This document shows, piece by piece, positions 16,813-25,739 of a DNA stretch of 33,437 nucleotides. The stretch spans positions 1 through 33,437 of the forward strand of contig DAORKG010000040.1 of the NCBI GenBank assembly GCA_035439445.1. The letters are read 5' to 3'. The notes under the pieces were generated by a model. The model ran no database searches, had not been told where the DNA came from, and saw nothing but the letters and a program-made list of their open reading frames with translations. How positions within the stretch are numbered: the first letter of the stretch is position 1; every line of letters starts with the position of its first letter. Source of the stretch: UBA4416 sp035439445 (GTDB taxonomy: Bacteria > Bacteroidota > Bacteroidia > B-17B0 > Aurantibacillaceae). Both the position numbers and the translations under genes were made by a program.

Positions 16813-18108
16813 ATGAGTAGCCTCATTCCGGATATCGAAACTAAATCTTTGAATGAAATTCAACAATTTCAAGAAAAAAAGTTAGTTCAACTTTTATCAT
16901 ATGTTAATACATATTCTAAATTTTACCAATCTCGTTTTAAAGAAAATGGAATTGATATTTCAAAAATAAATACCATACAAGACTTACAAGCAATTCCAGT
17001 TACCACAAAAGATGATTTATATAATCATAACCAAGATTTTATTTGCGTAGAACCAGAAAAAATAATTGACTATGTTACTACAAGTGGAACATTAGGAGAT
17101 CCATTAACGTTTGTATTAACCAACAAAGACTTAGATAGATTGGCATATAATGAGCACATATCATTAGCATGCGCAGGCGGAACAAAGCATGACATATACC
17201 AACTAATGACAACTATTGATCGTCGTTTTATGGCTGGTATGGCTTATTTTATGGGCATTAAGCAGATGGGAGCAGGAGTTGTGAGAGTTGGAAATGGCAT
17301 GCCGGAATTTCAGTGGGATACTATTAAACGTTTAAAACCAACCATTGCCATTGCCGTTCCTTCATTCCTCCTAAAATTAATTGAGTTTGCTGAACAAAAC
17401 AATATCGATTATAAAAATTGTAGTATTAAAAAAATAGTTTGTATTGGTGAACCTATTCGAAATGAAGATTTTTCATATAACACCCTGGGAAAAAGAATAA
17501 CCGATAAATGGCCGGTAGATTTATTCAGCACATATGCTTCTACCGAAATGGGCGCCGCATTTACAGAATGTAAAGAAGGTAAAGGCGGACATCATCATCC
17601 TGAGTTATTAATTGTTGAGTTTTTAGATGACAACAATCAACCTGTTCCAAAAGGCGAAGCTGGAGAACTAACAGTTACAACTCTAGATGTAGAAGGCATG
17701 CCTTTAATTCGTTTCAAAACAGGTGATATTTGTAAAGCGCATTACGAAGCGTGTGCATGCGGAAGAACCACTCTTCGCGTAAGTCCTATATTAGGTAGGA
17801 AACAACAGATGATTAAATTTAAAGGAACTAGTTTGTACCCCCCTGCCCTATACGATATTTTAAATACGGTGCCATATATTAAAAATTATATTGTTGAAGT
17901 TTACACTAACGATATTGGAACGGATGAAATAGTAATTAATATTGGAGCTATTAACCCACCTGAGAATTTTGACAAAGATTTGAAAGATCATTTTAGAGCA
18001 AAGTTAAGAGTGGCTCCCTCTATTGTTTTGGATAGCCCTGAAAATATTAGCAAAAGACAATTACCTGAAATGAGTAGAAAGCCAATTACATTTATTGATA
18101 AAAGATAA
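16813..18108 (+). CDS. PaaK-like adenylate-forming enzyme (phenylacetate-CoA ligase family)
   Basis: A 431-residue cytoplasmic enzyme of the phenylacetate-CoA ligase branch of the ANL superfamily. The ATP-binding loop is TTSGTLGDP (residues 89-97). The YASTEMGAAFTECKEG segment follows at 241, then RFKTGDIC at 300 and a LGRKQQMIKFKGTSLYP hinge. Cys252, the His260-262 run, Cys307, Cys314 and Cys316 fit the zinc site seen in PaaK-type enzymes. It should activate a carboxylic acid as an acyl-AMP and then a thioester. The substrate is not evident, and no phenylacetate-degradation genes are nearby. The partner is a PlsC-superfamily acyltransferase 6 bases downstream, so the activated acyl group may be passed to it. 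Confidence 0.85.
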   Translation: MSSLIPDIETKSLNEIQQFQEKKLVQLLSYVNTYSKFYQSRFKENGIDISKINTIQDLQAIPVTTKDDLYNHNQDFICVEPEKIIDYVTTSGTLGDPLTFVLTNKDLDRLAYNEHISLACAGGTKHDIYQLMTTIDRRFMAGMAYFMGIKQMGAGVVRVGNGMPEFQWDTIKRLKPTIAIAVPSFLLKLIEFAEQNNIDYKNCSIKKIVCIGEPIRNEDFSYNTLGKRITDKWPVDLFSTYASTEMGAAFTECKEGKGGHHHPELLIVEFLDDNNQPVPKGEAGELTVTTLDVEGMPLIRFKTGDICKAHYEACACGRTTLRVSPILGRKQQMIKFKGTSLYPPALYDILNTVPYIKNYIVEVYTNDIGTDEIVINIGAINPPENFDKDLKDHFRAKLRVAPSIVLDSPENISKRQLPEMSRKPITFIDKR

Positions 18109-18114
18109 TATTAG

Positions 18115-19296
18115 ATGAAACTATATAAGTCGCAAGCTGCAGAAAAAATAAGTGAATTTGCTAAGGAGTTTAATTTTGAATCTCTGAGACCATATTATGA
18201 TGAAGAATCCGAAGAAGTAATGAAGCGTATTGCTTATCACGATTCGTATCATAAAGCGATGGCTTATTTATGGCCTGAAATGTCGAAAGAGGAGATTATA
18301 AATAAAGCATTGAATACAAAATCACCTTATGAATTTCAAACCGGATACATGAGTGAAGCTATATGGAAAATAGTTAACTCTACGTCTACCGGATTAACAT
18401 GGAGTGGCATTGAACAATTAGACAGAAATAAAGCGTACTTGTATATCGCCAATCATAGAGATATTCTTTTAGATAGTGCTATTCTTCAAATTATTTTAGA
18501 CAAAGAAGAATTTGAAACATCAGAAATAACATTCGGTTCGAATTTAATGGACCAAGGATTTATTACTGACTTTGGAAGAATGAACAGAATGTTTACGGTG
18601 AAAAGAGAGGGCAACGTTAAAGAATTGTATGACATTTCCAGACAATTAAGCGCTTACATTAGACATGTTATTTTAGACAAAAACGCTAGCGTATGGATTG
18701 CGCAAAGAAATGGAAGAACAAAAGACGGGAATGACCTCACTCAAACAGGTCTTTTAAAAATGCTCAATATGAGTGGTGGTAAAGATTTCGTAAAAAGTTT
18801 CTCTGAGTTACAAATTGTTCCGTTAACCATCAGCTTTGAATACGAACCATGCGATGCCCTTAAAGTTCAAGAGCTGTATTTATCCTCTTTACACACAAAA
18901 TACGTTAAGGCACCTGGCGAAGATTTAAACAGCATCTTAACCGGTATTAAACAAGCAAAAGGCAAAATACACGTAGCTTTTGGGAAACCAATTAATGAAG
19001 AGCTATATGAAATTGATAAGGCTTCAAACGAGAACGATAAAATCAAAAATTTAGCAGCATATATTGACAAACAGATTTATCAAAATTTCAAACTAAATCC
19101 GGTAAACTATATTGCATATGATTTATTAAATCAAACCAATGTATTTGAAAATAATTACAACAAAACTGAAAAGGATAATTTCATCAAATACATGAACGAA
19201 AGCTTGAGTTCGCTAAAAGGAGAGGCAGAGGTTTTAAAGCATTTATTTATAAGCCTATATGCAAACCCTGTTATAAATAAATTAGGAAATAAATAA
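18115..19296 (+). CDS. PlsC-superfamily (glycerophosphate-type) acyltransferase
   Basis: A 393-residue protein with an LPLAT/PlsC-like domain from about residue 90 to 310. Block I is YIANHRDILLDSA with His114. The Asp that follows sits at 120 (H-x5-D), or the Asp at 116 is used, instead of the textbook H-x4-D. Later blocks are GRMNRMFTVKREGN, VWIAQRNGRTKDGND and IVPLTISFEYEPCD. There is no clear transmembrane helix, so it is probably membrane-peripheral. It should esterify a lipid or glycolipid acceptor with an acyl thioester. Spacing of 6 bases from the PaaK-like gene implies a shared pathway. An N-terminal helical segment of about 85 residues and a C-terminal helical tail of about 80 extend beyond the minimal domain. 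Confidence 0.78.
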   Translation: MKLYKSQAAEKISEFAKEFNFESLRPYYDEESEEVMKRIAYHDSYHKAMAYLWPEMSKEEIINKALNTKSPYEFQTGYMSEAIWKIVNSTSTGLTWSGIEQLDRNKAYLYIANHRDILLDSAILQIILDKEEFETSEITFGSNLMDQGFITDFGRMNRMFTVKREGNVKELYDISRQLSAYIRHVILDKNASVWIAQRNGRTKDGNDLTQTGLLKMLNMSGGKDFVKSFSELQIVPLTISFEYEPCDALKVQELYLSSLHTKYVKAPGEDLNSILTGIKQAKGKIHVAFGKPINEELYEIDKASNENDKIKNLAAYIDKQIYQNFKLNPVNYIAYDLLNQTNVFENNYNKTEKDNFIKYMNESLSSLKGEAEVLKHLFISLYANPVINKLGNK

Positions 19297-19310
19297 TTAA
19301 ATAATACCAT

Positions 19311-19345
19311 AAAAAAAGCCCTCAAAATTGTGAGGGCTTTTTTTT
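19311..19345. terminator. Bidirectional terminator
   Basis: A 14-bp stem (AAAAAAAGCCCTCA, 19311-19324, with 19331-19344) encloses a 6-nt loop, with A- and T-runs on the two sides. It serves both the acyltransferase operon and the convergent secreted-protein gene. Confidence 0.92.
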
Positions 19346-19359
19346 GTATAAAAATCATC

Positions 19360-19980
19360 TTAAGGTTTTAAAACTTTAGCTAATTTTTTACCCCAAACTT
19401 TTCCTGCTTTCGCATAACATTCTTTAATTCTGTTTGATGGATCAAAAGCCCAGTCATTGTCATTCATAACAATACCCATAACTCTTTTAAGTTCAGCTTT
19501 AGCCATAACTTTTTTAGTAGCATTTTCAACGATTTCAAATTCAAAATTACATTGAGGATCTACTTTCATAACAACTGCATTAAATCCTGGTTCCATCATT
19601 GTAGTTTTAACAACTAAAGTATATTTAGCATTAGCTTGTTTCTTTCCTGCTGTAACTCCAGTTTTACCTTTAAATAACAATTTATTAATTAATTCTTCAA
19701 ACATTGGTTCATAAACCATTTCTCTTGAATTAACCCATTTTTCAGCCCATCTTTCTCCTTTTCCTGGTTGTTTTGAATTGAAGTCAGCAATTTTTTCTTT
19801 CTTATATTCCTCTTCAGTAATTTTACCTACCATCATGTTATCATATCTGTACTCCAGATTTAATGATGTTTCACCTTTTAAGAAAGCAAGACTTTCATCA
19901 CCTTCTGTAAATTTTTGTGCATTAGCAGTAGTAATTGTAAAAGACAATGCTACCAAAACAAGTTTAAAAATTTTTTTCAT
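19360..19980 (-). CDS. Secreted protein of unknown function
   Basis: A 206-residue protein that I do not recognise. It has a clear signal peptide (MKKIFKLVLVALSFTITTAN, cleavage near ANAQ) and no lipobox, so it is periplasmic or secreted. The first half is charged and helical (KITEEEYKKEKIADFNSKQ). The second half alternates as beta-strands: AKYTLVVKTTMMEPGFNAVV, CNFEFEIVENATKKVMAKAE, and KRVMGIVMNDND. This layout recalls periplasmic alpha/beta proteins with a small sheet. There is no catalytic signature and a single Cys in each of two distant places. It is a single-gene transcript with the best-matching promoter in the window and a strong terminator, suggesting substantial, separately controlled expression. 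Confidence 0.8.
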   Translation of the reverse strand: MKKIFKLVLVALSFTITTANAQKFTEGDESLAFLKGETSLNLEYRYDNMMVGKITEEEYKKEKIADFNSKQPGKGERWAEKWVNSREMVYEPMFEELINKLLFKGKTGVTAGKKQANAKYTLVVKTTMMEPGFNAVVMKVDPQCNFEFEIVENATKKVMAKAELKRVMGIVMNDNDWAFDPSNRIKECYAKAGKVWGKKLAKVLKP

Positions 19981-20002
19981 AATGTTATTTTTTAGTTTTA
20001 AT

Positions 20003-20033
20003 CAAATATATATGTTTACAGAATAATTACAAA
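20003..20033 (-). promoter_or_regulatory. Consensus promoter (TTTG-N19-TATATTTG)
   Basis: On the minus strand TTTG (20030-20033) and TATATTTG (20003-20010) are separated by exactly 19 bases, the full Bacteroidota vegetative consensus. The predicted start near 19997 gives a leader of about 17 bases before ATG 19980. Confidence 0.75.
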
Positions 20034-20044
20034 AAAAAGTAATA

Positions 20045-20809
20045 TTAATTCTTTCTGCATAGGTACAATAATTCGCCCTTAGGTAATCTGTATCTCTCCA
20101 CTAGTTCAGGGCTAATTTGTTTAGTATAATCTTCCACAGTTACATTAAATCCTGCCGCTGCTAACTTATCCTTATAATCCAATCCAAATAAGCGTACATG
20201 ATCTTTTTGCCAAAAGTGTAATTCTCTGTCTGCCTCACTAGTTATTGATTTATCTTCATAAGTTTCGTATCGGTTAATATCCTGAGGAATTTGAAAAATA
20301 CCAAAACCTCCCGGTTTCATCATACGATATAATTCTCTCATGCATTGATCGGCATCTTCTACATGCTCTAATACATGATTACAAAAAATCACGTCAAACG
20401 AATTATCTGTAAAAGGAGCATGATGTAAATCAAAATGATGATCGGCTATTGGAGAATTGTAATCTCCTGTTACATATTCTAAATTAGGCATTGCTTTAAA
20501 TAGTTTGTAAAAGCATTGCTCAGGGGCAATGTGTAATAGTTTATGTTTAGCAGTAAAGAAATCTGTCTTTTCCTTTAAATACAACCACAACAAACGATGT
20601 CTTTCAAGCGATAAACTTCCAGGGCAAAGCACGTTATCTCTTTTTGCTCTTCCTCCATAACCATATGGTAAAAATTTACGGTAGGTTTTCCCACTTATTG
20701 GATCTTCATATTTATTACCATAATATACAAGAGGAGCTATTTTACTGAAAATTAAACTAAGTTTAATTAAAATGGGGCGAGGAATGGTACGTAATAGAAA
20801 ATGAAACAT
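20045..20809 (-). CDS. Class I SAM-dependent methyltransferase
   Basis: A 254-residue methyltransferase. The Rossmann core lies at about residues 85-195: KLLHIAPEQCFYKLF (motif I region, with an APE variant of the usual G-x-G), YVTGDYNSPIADHHFDLHH, FDVIFCNHVLEHVEDADQC and ELYRMMKPGGFGIFQIP. The N-terminal part has a hydrophobic helix (residues 1-30) and a GKTYRKFLPYGYGGRAKRDN region, which may tether it to the membrane or recognise the acceptor. This form is common beside glycosyltransferase genes in Bacteroidota. It is divergent from the GT-C/FkbM/methyltransferase operon across 107 bases. The substrate is unknown. Confidence 0.82.
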   Translation of the reverse strand: MFHFLLRTIPRPILIKLSLIFSKIAPLVYYGNKYEDPISGKTYRKFLPYGYGGRAKRDNVLCPGSLSLERHRLLWLYLKEKTDFFTAKHKLLHIAPEQCFYKLFKAMPNLEYVTGDYNSPIADHHFDLHHAPFTDNSFDVIFCNHVLEHVEDADQCMRELYRMMKPGGFGIFQIPQDINRYETYEDKSITSEADRELHFWQKDHVRLFGLDYKDKLAAAGFNVTVEDYTKQISPELVERYRLPKGELLYLCRKN

Positions 20810-20889
20810 GTTGATTTTTGATATAATAAAGTGCTAAAAATAAACAAAATAGATGGCATTTTTAAATTAGCAAGGCTTATTTTATTTGT

Positions 20890-20897
20890 TATTTTTG
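20890..20897 (+). promoter_or_regulatory. -7 promoter element (TATTTTTG) for the glycosyltransferase-methyltransferase operon
   Basis: An exact TAnnTTTG match, predicting a start near 20903, about 14 bases before ATG 20917. It argues against the in-frame TTG at 20902 as start codon. Confidence 0.5.
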
Positions 20898-20916
20898 TGG
20901 ATTGAGTTATAAAATT

Positions 20917-22599
20917 ATGGCTAAATCAACTACTACCAAAACAAAGGCTGCAAGTATATCAAATAACGGTTCGGTATTTGAAAAAATTGAAGTATGGGGA
21001 GCAAATAATGAGAAAAAATTACTTTTTCTTTTTCTAGGCTTATCGCTGCTTTTTTCATTTATGTTATTTAACGCCCGTATTAGTGAAGCACATGATGACG
21101 CTTTATATCTGGAAGGTGGCTGGAGATATGTGAATGAGTTCCCAAATTACTTTTACACACAAAACGCTCCTTTATATGTTCTGTTCTTGGGTTTACTCAC
21201 AAAATTATTTGGTTTTAAACTGCTTGTCTTCAAACTATTTAATGTTGTGTTTAGCTTCTTTGCTGTATTTTTCTTTTTTAAAGCGTTTTATAAAAGAATT
21301 CCATTTGTTGTATTTATTCCGGTAATGATTTTTGTGAGCTGCAATCACTTAATTCAATACTATGCGAGTATGACATTTACTGAAGCGTTTTACTTATTTC
21401 TTCAGGCATTGTTTTTTTATTGGTTCTTCAAATTGCATGATGCTTTGCATACCGAACCAAATGGAATGAAGCATATTAAACTTTGGTTAATGGTGGGCTT
21501 ATTTACATTTTTAATTGCTACTTGTAAAAGTGTGGCAATTGTGGCAGTTCCTGTATTAATTGTTTTTTTCTTACTAGCAAAACAATGGAAAAATGCTGGA
21601 TTAGCTTTAGGTGCTTATTTGATTTTTAAAATCCCATACGAATTAATTGTAAAATTAATTTGGGGTTCTCAAAACCAATTCAGTGGACAAAGTAAAATTT
21701 TATTACTAAAAGATCCTTATGATAAATCGCTTGGTAACGAGGATTTATCAGGATTTGTGACGCGTTTTTTTGACAACTGTAATTTATATTTAAGTAAACG
21801 CTTCTTTCAGTTACTAGGTCTTAGAAATGAAGATTCGGTTGAAGTATTTGGTCTGTTAGCATTTATTGTCATTGTAGTTTTATTAATTGCACTATTTCAG
21901 GTTTACAAACAAAAAAACATGCCATTGGTGTTTTTTGGTTTATTTACCGGAGCAGAATTATTATTGTCGTTTGTTATCCTTCAAGCAAGATGGGATCAGC
22001 CTCGTATCGTTTTAATTTGTATGCCGATTATGTTGATGCTGATGTATCAGTTATTTTATAACTCTGTAAAAACATCAGGAATGGGACAAAGCATATATAT
22101 GGTAATCATTGGTATCATAAGTATTTCAGTCATTCTATCTTCTTTTAAACGTGGATCAGAAAACTTACCAATCGTAAAAAAGAACTTAGCTGGGAATATC
22201 TATTATGGTTATACACCTGATTGGCAAAACTTTTTAAAATGTAGTGAGTGGTGTGCCGACAGCTTACCTCAAAATACTTTAGTAGCTAGTAGAAAAGCAC
22301 CAATGAGTTTTGTGTATGGTAAAGGCAAAAAATTCTTTCCTATTTACAGTGTTATCACAAAAGACTCTTTAACTCAACAATCTCAACCGGATAGTGCTTT
22401 AGCTTTCTTTGCATCTAAAGGAGTAACCCATATTATGGTAGGAAGTTTAAGAATTAATCCAAAAGTAAATTCAGGGCAAGTTATTAATACGGTCCACAAT
22501 ATTGTTCAACCTATTTTACAAAAATATCCTAATAAACTTAAACTGGTTCATACAGAAGGCTTATCAGAACAATCATACGTATTTGAAATTACAAAGTAA
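20917..22599 (+). CDS. GT-C family multi-pass glycosyltransferase-like membrane protein
   Basis: A 560-residue inner-membrane protein, start ATG 20917 (MAKSTTTKTKAAS). A short basic cytoplasmic N-terminus is followed by a first helix (about 34-52). The first periplasmic loop carries EAHDDALYLEGGWRYVNEF, with the acidic pair Asp60-Asp61 typical of the GT-C/ArnT fold. At least nine more hydrophobic segments reach residue 410. The C-terminal 150 residues form a soluble periplasmic domain (PDWQNFLKCSEWCADSLP, then TLVASRKAPMSFVYG), the usual layout for the family. It should transfer a sugar from a polyprenyl-phosphate donor; the acceptor is unknown. It leads an operon with two methyltransferase genes (gap 9 bases, then an overlap). 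Confidence 0.75.
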   Translation: MAKSTTTKTKAASISNNGSVFEKIEVWGANNEKKLLFLFLGLSLLFSFMLFNARISEAHDDALYLEGGWRYVNEFPNYFYTQNAPLYVLFLGLLTKLFGFKLLVFKLFNVVFSFFAVFFFFKAFYKRIPFVVFIPVMIFVSCNHLIQYYASMTFTEAFYLFLQALFFYWFFKLHDALHTEPNGMKHIKLWLMVGLFTFLIATCKSVAIVAVPVLIVFFLLAKQWKNAGLALGAYLIFKIPYELIVKLIWGSQNQFSGQSKILLLKDPYDKSLGNEDLSGFVTRFFDNCNLYLSKRFFQLLGLRNEDSVEVFGLLAFIVIVVLLIALFQVYKQKNMPLVFFGLFTGAELLLSFVILQARWDQPRIVLICMPIMLMLMYQLFYNSVKTSGMGQSIYMVIIGIISISVILSSFKRGSENLPIVKKNLAGNIYYGYTPDWQNFLKCSEWCADSLPQNTLVASRKAPMSFVYGKGKKFFPIYSVITKDSLTQQSQPDSALAFFASKGVTHIMVGSLRINPKVNSGQVINTVHNIVQPILQKYPNKLKLVHTEGLSEQSYVFEITK

Positions 22600-22608
22600 T
22601 CCAAGTAA

Positions 22609-23355
22609 ATGGCATCATCATTCAGCATAGCACTCGGTAATTTTTTATATAAAAATTGTTTTCCAATTTATAAGCTTACCTACAAATCATTTAAAGAAAA
22701 ACAAGATGCTTTTGAAATTTCTTTAATGAAAAAATACATCAAAGCAGGAGATACTGTTTTGGATATTGGAGCTAATATTGGTTTTTACGCAGAGATACTT
22801 TCAGGAATTGTAGGCGAAAAAGGAAAAGTACATTGCTTTGAACCTGACGCTACTAATTTTAAGCATCTGCAAGATAGAAGCAAACATTTACCAAATGTTT
22901 CCATCAATAACAATGCTGTTTCGGATAAAACAGAAACGATAAAAATTTACACATCAAAAAAATTAAACGTTGATCACAGAACTTATAAGCCTGATGATTA
23001 CGATCAGGAAATAGATATTCATGCCATTTCGGTTGATGAGTATTTATCTTCAAACCCTCTAGTGAACTTCATTAAAATGGACATTCAAGGTTTTGAAATG
23101 AGTGCCGTAAAAGGCATGACAAAAACCTTACAAAGTCCTCATTTAAAAATGCTATCGGAGTTTTGGCCTTATGGTATGAAGAAGGCAGGGACCAGTGTAT
23201 TAGAGTACTATCGTTTTTTAAAAGAATACAATTTCAACATCTACTTAATTGAAAATCATCAGTTAGTAGATTTAACCGAAGAGAAAGTAAAAACGTTTTT
23301 GGATTTACCCGAAACTACTTACATGAACATTTTTGCAAGCAAAGACCGTGTTTAA
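22609..23355 (+). CDS. FkbM family methyltransferase
   Basis: A 248-residue SAM-dependent methyltransferase. Motif I is TVLDIGANIGFYAEI (Asp52, GxNxG), motif II CFEPDATNFKHLQ, and the FkbM hallmark is the VDEYLSSNPLVNFIKMDIQG segment with the Asp of K-x-D-x-x-G. These enzymes O-methylate hydroxyl groups, often on sugars or lipids. There is no signal peptide, so it is cytoplasmic. It lies 9 bases after the GT-C gene and overlaps the next methyltransferase gene by 8 bases, so all three are made together. O-methylation of a glycan or of its lipid-linked precursor is the simplest reading, by inference. Confidence 0.9.
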   Translation: MASSFSIALGNFLYKNCFPIYKLTYKSFKEKQDAFEISLMKKYIKAGDTVLDIGANIGFYAEILSGIVGEKGKVHCFEPDATNFKHLQDRSKHLPNVSINNNAVSDKTETIKIYTSKKLNVDHRTYKPDDYDQEIDIHAISVDEYLSSNPLVNFIKMDIQGFEMSAVKGMTKTLQSPHLKMLSEFWPYGMKKAGTSVLEYYRFLKEYNFNIYLIENHQLVDLTEEKVKTFLDLPETTYMNIFASKDRV

Positions 23356-24100
23356 AAAATATACCATACCTTTTGATTTAGATGATCCAAGAGCAACCTT
23401 GGCGCACAGAGATATTATTTTACAAAAACCTTTTTTAAAACGTTTGTATCAGGATTGGTATAAAATTTTCATTCAAAAAAGTAAGGAAGTTGGTAAAGGC
23501 ATTTATTTGGAAATTGGCTCCGGTGGCGGTTTTTTAAAGGATGAATTTCCTGAAGTAGTCACTTCTGATATATTGCAATTACCGGTTGTAGATAAAGTAT
23601 TTAGTGCCGAAGAAATGCCTTATAAAGAAAATGAGTTGGGTTGCATTATGATGTTAAATGTATTTCATCATATTCCTCGCCCCTATTTGTTTTTACACGA
23701 AGCTGAAAGAACTTTAATAAAAGGTGGTAAAATTATTATGATTGAACCAGCTAACTCTGCACTTGGAAGATTCATCTACAAGCGTTTTCATCACGAACCA
23801 TTTGATGAAACAGGACCAAGAGAAATAAAAGCGGGTAATCCATTAAGTAATTCTAATCAAGCTTTACCACATATTTATTTTGAAAGAGATTTAGAGCTAT
23901 TTGCAAAAGAATTTCCTACACTTAAAATAAAAAGCATCACTTATCACTCGCCATTTATGTATGTATTAAGTGGCGGTGTTTCTCGCAGTGCCATGCTGCC
24001 CTACTTCATGTATAATGTAGCTAAAGCGATGGAATGGTTATGCAAACTTTTCAGTAAGCAATTAGGTTTATTTTGTACGGTAGAAGTTGAGAAAATCTAA
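23348..24100 (+). CDS. Class I SAM-dependent methyltransferase
   Basis: A 250-residue methyltransferase. The start is placed at GTG 23348, whose reading begins (M)FKKYTIPFDLDDPRAT like relatives and overlaps the FkbM stop by 8 bases. An in-frame TTG 15 bases upstream is the alternative. Motifs seen are GIYLEIGSGGGFLKDEFPEV (SAM-binding glycines near 57-61), VTSDILQLP, LGCIMMLNVFHHIPRPYLFL and ERTLIKGGKIIMIEPANS. The C-terminal part, with FERDLELFAKEFPTLKI and a hydrophobic stretch near 205-235, may contact the membrane. Its stop overlaps that of the convergent symporter gene by 4 bases. Function within the locus is probably glycan or lipid methylation. Confidence 0.82.
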   Translation: MFKKYTIPFDLDDPRATLAHRDIILQKPFLKRLYQDWYKIFIQKSKEVGKGIYLEIGSGGGFLKDEFPEVVTSDILQLPVVDKVFSAEEMPYKENELGCIMMLNVFHHIPRPYLFLHEAERTLIKGGKIIMIEPANSALGRFIYKRFHHEPFDETGPREIKAGNPLSNSNQALPHIYFERDLELFAKEFPTLKIKSITYHSPFMYVLSGGVSRSAMLPYFMYNVAKAMEWLCKLFSKQLGLFCTVEVEKI

Positions 24101-25587
24101 ACTGCTATTACTTCTTTTCTTTTCACAAACAAGAGTCCTAATACAGTAACTCCGGCATTGATGATGATTAACTCATTACCAATTTCGTAACTAGAATATG
24201 GCTTAACAGCATAGTTTGCTAGCACATACGTTAATACCGGCGCTACCACACAAATAATGGGTACCAAACGATCGTTTAAATTCATTTTAGTAAATAAACC
24301 AATGGCAAATAAACCTAATAACGGCCCGTAAGTATAACCCGCTAACATCAATATGGTATCAATAATCGCTCGCTGATTTAAAATGTCAAACACAATAATT
24401 ACTAACCATAATATCACTGCAAAACCAATGTGAATGTATGTTCTGCGTTTTGATTTTTGTTCTTCGGTTAATGTGGTGTTTCTATCATACTCCAACATAT
24501 CTACGTAAGTAGAAGTAGTTAATGTTGTTAGCACACTATCGGCACTACTAAAAGTAGCTGCTGTTAAACCAATAATGAAAATTAGTCCTGCAAAAATACC
24601 CAAATGATTTAAAGCGAGGTTAGGAAATACTTTATCTGTTATGACTTTTCCTGTTTCTGCATTCATTGGTAAATCAATTAATGAATGAGCATAATACTGA
24701 TATAATAAAACACCTAATGATAAAAAGAATACATTCACAATCACCATGACTACACTAAACCAAAAAATATTTTTTTGTGCTTCGCCCAATGATTTGCAAC
24801 TTAAATTCTTTTGCATCATGTTTTGATCAAGCCCTGTCATAGCAACCGCTATAAACACACCTCCAATAAATTCTTTTACAAAAAAGTTAGACTTGTGCCA
24901 ATCCCAGAAAAATGTTTTTGAGTATTCTGAACTCGCAATGTTTGAAACGGCTTGTCCAAATCCAATATCCATTTTATCAATAATAATGGCAATAGAAACT
25001 ACTACTCCTAATACCAAAAACAATGATTGAAAGGTATCAGTCCAAACCAAAGTTTTAATTCCGCCTTTGTAAGTGTACAATAACATCAACACTAAAATCA
25101 CTGATACGCTTAACCAAAATGGAATGTGTACACTCTCAATTTGATCGAATACAAAAAACTGAATCACTCCTGCTGCCAAATACAAACGACCGGATGCTCC
25201 TAAAATACGCGATAAAATAAAAAAGAATGCTCCTGTTTTTTGGGTATGTTTTCCGAATCGAGTTTCTAAATAGGTGTAAATAGAAATCAAATTCATTTTG
25301 TAATAAATGGGTAATAATATTTTTGAGATGATAAAATATCCTACAAAATAACCAAGCACTAATTGTAAATACGAGAAATTAGCGCCTCCCACTTTTCCGG
25401 GAACAGAAATGTAAGTGACACCGCTCAAGGAATCGCCAATCATCCCAAATGCTACTGCATACCAAGGTGAAGCATGGTTACCCGAAAAATAACTATCTGC
25501 TGTTGAATTTTTTGATGTTAAATAGGCAATCAAGAGTAATCCTCCAAAATATAAACCTATGCACGAAATAATGAGTATTGGCGACAT
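24097..25587 (-). CDS. Sodium:solute symporter (SSS/SLC5 family)
   Basis: A 496-residue inner-membrane transporter with about 13 hydrophobic segments. The first-repeat helix region is AFGMIGDSLSGVTYISVPGK, matching the unwound sodium-site helix of the LeuT-fold SSS family. Also seen are TYLETRFGKHTQ, GRLYLAAGVIQFF, YTYKGGIKTLVWTDTFQS (a strong SSS signature), GLDQNMMQKNLSCK and TAATFSSADSVLTTLTTSTY. It imports a small solute with Na+. The substrate cannot be told from sequence; proline, sialic acid and sugars are all within the family. It is alone on its strand, tail-to-tail with the methyltransferase gene and divergent from the GNAT gene across 152 bases. Confidence 0.9.
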   Translation of the reverse strand: MSPILIISCIGLYFGGLLLIAYLTSKNSTADSYFSGNHASPWYAVAFGMIGDSLSGVTYISVPGKVGGANFSYLQLVLGYFVGYFIISKILLPIYYKMNLISIYTYLETRFGKHTQKTGAFFFILSRILGASGRLYLAAGVIQFFVFDQIESVHIPFWLSVSVILVLMLLYTYKGGIKTLVWTDTFQSLFLVLGVVVSIAIIIDKMDIGFGQAVSNIASSEYSKTFFWDWHKSNFFVKEFIGGVFIAVAMTGLDQNMMQKNLSCKSLGEAQKNIFWFSVVMVIVNVFFLSLGVLLYQYYAHSLIDLPMNAETGKVITDKVFPNLALNHLGIFAGLIFIIGLTAATFSSADSVLTTLTTSTYVDMLEYDRNTTLTEEQKSKRRTYIHIGFAVILWLVIIVFDILNQRAIIDTILMLAGYTYGPLLGLFAIGLFTKMNLNDRLVPIICVVAPVLTYVLANYAVKPYSSYEIGNELIIINAGVTVLGLLFVKRKEVIAV

Positions 25588-25739
25588 AGATTTAAAGATA
25601 AAGTGATTGAATCGTTAATTTTTGTATAAAAAAAGCATATTTTACATACTCAAACGTTAATATCTTTTAACATTCATATTAGGTATTCATCCCTCTAAAA
25701 TCCTCATTTTTTGTTACCTTGTTGCCATTAAAATCAGTT

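Noticed and set aside
16165..18108. Phenylacetate degradation locus
   Set aside because: The PaaK-like enzyme is alone. None of the epoxidase (PaaABCE) or downstream genes is present, and its neighbour is a lipid-type acyltransferase.
20902..20916. TTG start for the GT-C operon leader
   Set aside because: ATG 20917 lies 15 bases downstream and suits the predicted transcript start near 20903.
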